A DNA stretch of 8,962 nt, taken from positions 1,086 to 10,047 of the forward strand of contig DDMF01000020.1 of NCBI GenBank assembly GCA_002340515.1. Reading direction: 5' to 3'. The notes under the pieces are model-generated. The model was not told the DNA's origin. It did not search any database and was given only the letters and a program-made list of their open reading frames with translations. Position 1 is the stretch's first letter, and every line of letters begins with the position of its first letter. Shown one piece after another: positions 5,357 through 8,962 of the stretch. A program made the position numbers and the translations under genes. This stretch comes from Rhodobacteraceae bacterium UBA2553 (GTDB lineage: Bacteria > Pseudomonadota > Alphaproteobacteria > Rhodobacterales > Rhodobacteraceae).

Positions 5357-6425
5357 TTTTATCATTATAGGCGGCGGCATCGCCGGGATTTCCGCAGGTG
5401 CGCGCCTGTCAAAACTGGGCTCGGTGCTGGTGTTGGAAGGCGAAGATGCGCTGGCCTATCACGCCTCTGGGCGTTCCGCCGCGATGTTTGAAGAACAATA
5501 TGGCGCCCCACGTGTGATTGAGCTGAACCGCGCCTCGCGCGCCTATCATGAGACTGCAAACGGCGGTGTCTTATCCCCCCGTGGTTTGATGCTGGTGGCA
5601 GGGGCCGGGCAGGAAGAGGCTTTGGCGAAAGATCTGGCCGCCATGAACATGCCCTATATCACCCCGACAGAAGCCACGGATCTGGTGCCAATTCTGAACC
5701 CGGACACGCTGACCGGTGCGGGGTATCACCCGGATGCTTGGGACATCGACACCGACCTGCTCCTCCAGAATTTCGCCCGAGAAATCCGCGCCAATGGTGC
5801 CATTCGGACCAGCCAGAAGGTCGATCAAATCACCCGAACCTCAAACGGTTGGCGGGTGCGCAGCGGCGAAAACAGTTTTGACGGGCATGTCTTGGTCAAT
5901 GCCGCAGGCGCCTGGGCCGATGAAGTGGCAAAACTGGCGGGCTTGCCGCCCATTGGCATTCAACCTTACCGCCGGTCCATTGCGCGCATTCCCGCCCCAG
6001 AAAATCACGATGTGACCCGTTGGCCGATGTTCATGGGGGCTGCGGAAAGTTGGTACGCCAAGCCTGACGCGGGTGCCTTGATTGTGTCACCAGAAGAAGA
6101 AGACCCCGTCCCGCCGCAGGATGCATGGGCCGACGATATGGTGCTGGCCGAAGGGCTCGCGCGATATGAAGCGCAGGTAACCGAACCCGTCACGCGGATG
6201 ATTGCAAATTGGGCCGGGTTGCGCAGCTTTGCGCCGGATCGCAATCTGATTTTGGGCCGCGCCCCTCAGGATGAGAGTTTCGTTTGGTGCGCGGGGCAAG
6301 GCGGGTACGGTTTCCAGACCTCACCGGCCGCGTCACAACTGTTGGCCGATGTGGTCGCTGGGCGCACGCCAGAGCTGCCTGCTGAGAGCGTCGCAGATTT
6401 TTCACCCGCGCGCTTTTTCGCGTAA
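5349..6425 (+). CDS. FAD-dependent oxidoreductase, D-arginine dehydrogenase-like (DAO family)
   Basis: This 358-residue flavoprotein has an N-terminal Rossmann motif (GGGIAG, residues 8-13, with E30 ending the second strand for the FAD ribose). Recalled against Pseudomonas aeruginosa D-arginine dehydrogenase, it shares many blocks: YHASGRSAA (37-45), DIDTDLL (132-138), LVNAAGAWAD (182-191), WYAKPDAG (235-242), WAGLRSFAPD (288-297) and QGGYGFQTS (317-325). The residues matching that enzyme's Tyr53, Tyr249, Arg305 and Gln336 are present (Y51, Y236, R292, Q323). The position matching the guanidinium-binding Glu87 is Leu (L80), and His48 matches Met (M46). It therefore probably oxidises the alpha-amine of another D-amino acid, or a related amine, to the imino acid, passing electrons to a quinone or O2. 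It starts within the last codons of the aldo/keto reductase gene (8-nt overlap), indicating coupled translation. Confidence 0.88.
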   Translation: MYDFIIIGGGIAGISAGARLSKLGSVLVLEGEDALAYHASGRSAAMFEEQYGAPRVIELNRASRAYHETANGGVLSPRGLMLVAGAGQEEALAKDLAAMNMPYITPTEATDLVPILNPDTLTGAGYHPDAWDIDTDLLLQNFAREIRANGAIRTSQKVDQITRTSNGWRVRSGENSFDGHVLVNAAGAWADEVAKLAGLPPIGIQPYRRSIARIPAPENHDVTRWPMFMGAAESWYAKPDAGALIVSPEEEDPVPPQDAWADDMVLAEGLARYEAQVTEPVTRMIANWAGLRSFAPDRNLILGRAPQDESFVWCAGQGGYGFQTSPAASQLLADVVAGRTPELPAESVADFSPARFFA

Positions 6426-6445
6426 CCACTTGATTCTGTAATGAT

Positions 6446-7369
6446 TTACCCGAGCAGAACATTCAGATGTTTGACCACTGAACGGGCCAGAACCTCGGGT
6501 TCATAGCCCCCTTCAAGCATGGATAAAAGCCGCCCTTCGCAAAACTCATCCGCGACGGATTTTAGCTCGCGTGTGACCCATTCGTAGTCTGCATCCACAA
6601 GGTTGACCGACGACATATCGTCCGCTGTATGGGCATCAAACCCGGCGGAGATCAGCAGCATTTCCGGTTTGAACTCCCTTAAATGCGGGATCCAATGGGC
6701 ACTGACAGCCTCGCGGAATTCGGCACTTCCGGCCCCCGCCGACAGGGGAATATCAACAAGATTGTCGGTCTCTTTTTCATGGCCGGTAAAGGGATAAAAC
6801 GGGTGCTGAAAGCTTGAGCAAAACAGCACGCGCGGCTCGTCTTTGAAGATCTCTTCGGTGCCATTGCCGTGATGCACGTCAAAATCCACAATGGCGACGC
6901 GCGACAACCCATGGGCTTCAAGCGCGTGGGCGGCGGCAACGGCGATGTTGTTGAAAAGGCAAAACCCCATCGCGACACCGCGTTCAGCATGGTGCCCCGG
7001 CGGGCGCACGGCGCAGAAAATCGGGTTGGCCTCGCCGGCCATAATCAGATCAACCCCCATGACGCCTGACCCGGCCGCGCGTTCGGCCGCGCGCAGGGTT
7101 CCGGGGCTCATCACCGTGTCGCCATCCACTTCGACCGAGCGCATGCCTTCGCCCGGAGCCAGCGCATAAACCCGATCAAGATAATCCGCGTCATGCACCC
7201 GCTCCAACTCAGCCCGTGACACAATCGGCGCGTCGCGATGTTGCAGCACATAATCCATGCCCGACATGATCAACTGGTTGTTGATCGCATCCAGCCGCGC
7301 CTTGGTTTCCGGATGCAAAGGCCCCGCGTCATGGTTCCGGCAATCCGGATGTGAAATCATTGATAGCAT
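6446..7369 (-). CDS. Histone deacetylase family protein (class II HDAC-like lysine/amide deacetylase)
   Basis: This is a 307-residue zinc-dependent deacetylase of the arginase/HDAC fold, the usual length for bacterial members. The catalytic His pair is H126-H127 in RPPGHHAE. The zinc ligands are D164 and H166 in DFDVHHGNG plus D245 in SAGFDAH. The transition-state Tyr is Y289 in LEGGYEPE. GFCLFNNIAVAA (136-147) is another family block. All active-site residues are intact. The start at 7369 has GGAGG (complement of 7376-7380) 6 nt upstream; an ATG 4 nt earlier is out of frame. It follows a PatZ-like acetyltransferase on the same strand with a 96-nt gap and no evident terminator, so it probably removes acetyl groups from protein lysines, as LdaA of Rhodopseudomonas or AcuC of Bacillus does. 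An acetylpolyamine substrate remains possible. Confidence 0.92.
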   Translation of the reverse strand: MLSMISHPDCRNHDAGPLHPETKARLDAINNQLIMSGMDYVLQHRDAPIVSRAELERVHDADYLDRVYALAPGEGMRSVEVDGDTVMSPGTLRAAERAAGSGVMGVDLIMAGEANPIFCAVRPPGHHAERGVAMGFCLFNNIAVAAAHALEAHGLSRVAIVDFDVHHGNGTEEIFKDEPRVLFCSSFQHPFYPFTGHEKETDNLVDIPLSAGAGSAEFREAVSAHWIPHLREFKPEMLLISAGFDAHTADDMSSVNLVDADYEWVTRELKSVADEFCEGRLLSMLEGGYEPEVLARSVVKHLNVLLG

Positions 7370-7465
7370 TCATGTCCTCCCAAATGCCCGCTCCCCTCCT
7401 CAAGAAATTGGGCCATGTTGCGTAATTCTGGCGTCAGTTTGGCCGTCGCGATATGTGGTTTGGCG

Positions 7466-8962
7466 TCACAGCCAGCGCTCAACAATGCACAGGTCCCGGT
7501 CGTCGGGGTCTGGCCGCTGCGTGAACCCCAGCTCTTTCATCAGACGCAACATGGGCGCGTTTTTCTTCAGCACAGAGCCTTCGATCACCTCTAGCCCATG
7601 TTCTTGTGCGGCGTGAAACAGCCCTTTCATCAGCTTGGTTCCTAGCCCCTGATGTTGGATCCGGTCCGACACCACAACGGCAAATTCGCAAGACTTTTCA
7701 TCGGGGTTGATCACGTAACGCGCCACGCCGACCTGCACCTGTTCACCCTCCAATTCCGCCATCGCCACCAGTGCCATTTCGCGCCGGTAATCGAGCTGGG
7801 TGAACTGGGCGAGCATCTCTGGCGACAGCTCATTCACCTGCCCCATAAAGCGCATAAACCGGCTTTCCTCTGACAGATCACGGGTGAAATCCTGCACATG
7901 CTCGGCGTCATCGGTCCGAATGGGGCGGATCATCAGCGGGGTGCCATCAGACAGATAGGTCTGGCGCATCAGGTGGCGCGGATAAGGATGGATCGCCATA
8001 TGGTCATAAGCCCCATCACAAGCCGGGGGACGGGCAATTTCAATGCGCGCATCCACGGCGAGCACCCCTTCGGGGCCTGCAATCAAGGGGTTGATATCAA
8101 GGGATAAAACCTCTGGAAATTCACTTACAATTTTGGAAACGCGTTTTAAAACATCGACAATCGCAGCCCGGTCTGCGGGGGCGTAATCGCGAAACTGGTC
8201 CAAGGCTTTGGACACCCGCGTGCGGCGGATCAGGCGTTCGGCGAGCACAGAATTCAGCGGCGGAAGGGCCACGGCGCTATCGCGCACGACCTCAACCATC
8301 GTACCGCCTGCGCCAAATAAAACCGTCGGGCCAAAGACCGGATCCCGGCTGGCGCCAACCACCAATTCGCGCGCTTGGGCGATCTTGGCCATCGGTTCAA
8401 CCGTCACGCCCAAAATCTTAGCCTCTGGCAAGGCTTTGCGGGCGTTTGAGGTGATTTCATGAAAGGCGCGCTGCACGCTCGCGGCATGGGCGATGTTGAT
8501 CTTGACCCCACCCACGTCGGTTTTATGCACCACATCGGGCGAGTTAATTTTCATCGCGATTGGAAAGCCAAGGGTCTCGGCAGCAACCAACGCCTCGCGC
8601 GGATCACGCGCCTCGATTGTCATGTTCACCGGCACGTGGAACGCGCGCAACAGCGCCTTGCTTTCCATGTCCGACAGCATTTTTCGCCCCTCGGACAGCG
8701 CCCCCGCGATGATCATCCGCGCGCCGTCGTAATCGGGCTGCGCTTCGGGGGCCAAGGCACGCGGCATTTCCAGCGCGAGCTTGCGATTGCGGTGATGTTT
8801 TGCGAGATAGCTGAACCCTTCGACCGCGCGTTCGGGCGTTTGGAAATCCGGAACACCGTTTTCACTCAATAGGTTACGCGCCTCGGACACCGAGCTTTCG
8901 CCCATCCAACACGCCAGCACAGGTTTCTTGCGCCGCTTGGGAAGGGCGTCGATGACGGCCCG
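7466..8962 (-). CDS. PatZ-like protein acetyltransferase: acyl-CoA ligase-like domain fused to GNAT (N-terminus outside window)
   Basis: The frame is open to the right edge, so the visible 498 residues are the C-terminal part of what should be an approximately 900-residue protein; the GTG at 8918-8920 is internal. The visible order is as follows. First comes the end of the succinyl-CoA-ligase-like domain (about 1-65). Next is an ATP-grasp domain (about 95-311) with SPDVVHKTDVGGV (141-153), the ELVVGASRDPVFGP and FGAGG blocks (199-220) and LDINPL (288-293). Last is a C-terminal GNAT domain (about 340-498) with acetyl-CoA loop Q436-H437-Q438-G439-L440-G441 and candidate catalytic Glu E426. This matches E. 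coli PatZ and Salmonella Pat, which acetylate lysines of acetyl-CoA synthetase and other AMP-forming ligases. Whether the ligase half is catalytic depends on residues outside the window. A deacetylase gene follows 96 nt downstream. Confidence 0.9.
   Translation of the reverse strand, partial: RAVIDALPKRRKKPVLACWMGESSVSEARNLLSENGVPDFQTPERAVEGFSYLAKHHRNRKLALEMPRALAPEAQPDYDGARMIIAGALSEGRKMLSDMESKALLRAFHVPVNMTIEARDPREALVAAETLGFPIAMKINSPDVVHKTDVGGVKINIAHAASVQRAFHEITSNARKALPEAKILGVTVEPMAKIAQARELVVGASRDPVFGPTVLFGAGGTMVEVVRDSAVALPPLNSVLAERLIRRTRVSKALDQFRDYAPADRAAIVDVLKRVSKIVSEFPEVLSLDINPLIAGPEGVLAVDARIEIARPPACDGAYDHMAIHPYPRHLMRQTYLSDGTPLMIRPIRTDDAEHVQDFTRDLSEESRFMRFMGQVNELSPEMLAQFTQLDYRREMALVAMAELEGEQVQVGVARYVINPDEKSCEFAVVVSDRIQHQGLGTKLMKGLFHAAQEHGLEVIEGSVLKKNAPMLRLMKELGFTQRPDPDDRDLCIVERWL

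Noticed and set aside
7357..7416. 19-codon leader frame on the minus strand overlapping the deacetylase start
   Set aside because: Its ATG (complement of 7414-7416) has no Shine-Dalgarno, and the GGAGG inside it is explained by the deacetylase start.
7429..7468. Direct repeat TGGCGTCA at 7429-7436 and 7461-7468 between the acetyltransferase and deacetylase genes
   Set aside because: Only 8 bp, one copy lies over the acetyltransferase stop codon, and there is no further symmetry; chance is a sufficient explanation.
1..8962. Mobile element, phage, CRISPR or defence system
   Set aside because: No transposase, integrase, spaced repeats, tRNA attachment site or nuclease/toxin genes are visible; gene content and base use look like ordinary chromosome.

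Overview
The window looks like chromosome from an alphaproteobacterium, most likely the Rhodobacteraceae/Roseobacter group. This rests on the moderately high GC, the codon use, and protein families typical of that group: a BMP-type ABC importer, a PatZ-like acetyltransferase and a bacterial HDAC. It is inferred from character, not from a database match. No rRNA, tRNA, CRISPR array, transposase or integrase is visible.

Left block (1-3365, + strand). This is the 3' part of an ABC importer operon of the BMP/nucleoside type. In order it holds the end of one permease, a complete second permease, a six-segment voltage-gated K+ channel-like protein, and the periplasmic substrate-binding protein. Gaps are 12, 12 and 1 nt, and a strong Rho-independent terminator closes the block. 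The ATPase is presumably just left of the window. The channel gene sitting between permease and binding protein is the main oddity.

Middle block (3366-4420, + strand). Two short genes for exported proteins lie here. One is a 184-residue EF-hand protein with a Gly/Gln/Lys-rich linker; the other is an unrecognised 40-residue precursor peptide. Each appears to be its own transcription unit with a hairpin after it. Both are preceded, about 60 nt before the start codon, by the same spaced motif: GACGGAAAC, 12 nt, CGTWTTA, 4 nt, TAAGA. This suggests one shared promoter class or regulator, with an ECF-sigma-like flavour.

Right-middle block (4421-6425, + strand). An aldo/keto reductase and a D-arginine-dehydrogenase-like FAD oxidoreductase overlap by 8 nt and are probably translationally coupled. 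The oxidoreductase keeps the family's carboxylate-binding and FAD features, but the guanidinium-binding Glu appears replaced by Leu, so a different D-amino acid or amine substrate is likely.

Right block (6446-8962, - strand). A PatZ-like protein acetyltransferase (acyl-CoA-ligase-like domain plus C-terminal GNAT, N-terminus outside the window) is followed 96 nt later by a class II HDAC-like deacetylase. The pair reads as a writer/eraser module for reversible lysine acetylation, comparable in logic to acuA/acuC of Bacillus and Pat/LdaA of Rhodopseudomonas. It converges on the FAD oxidoreductase gene with only 20 nt between stop codons.
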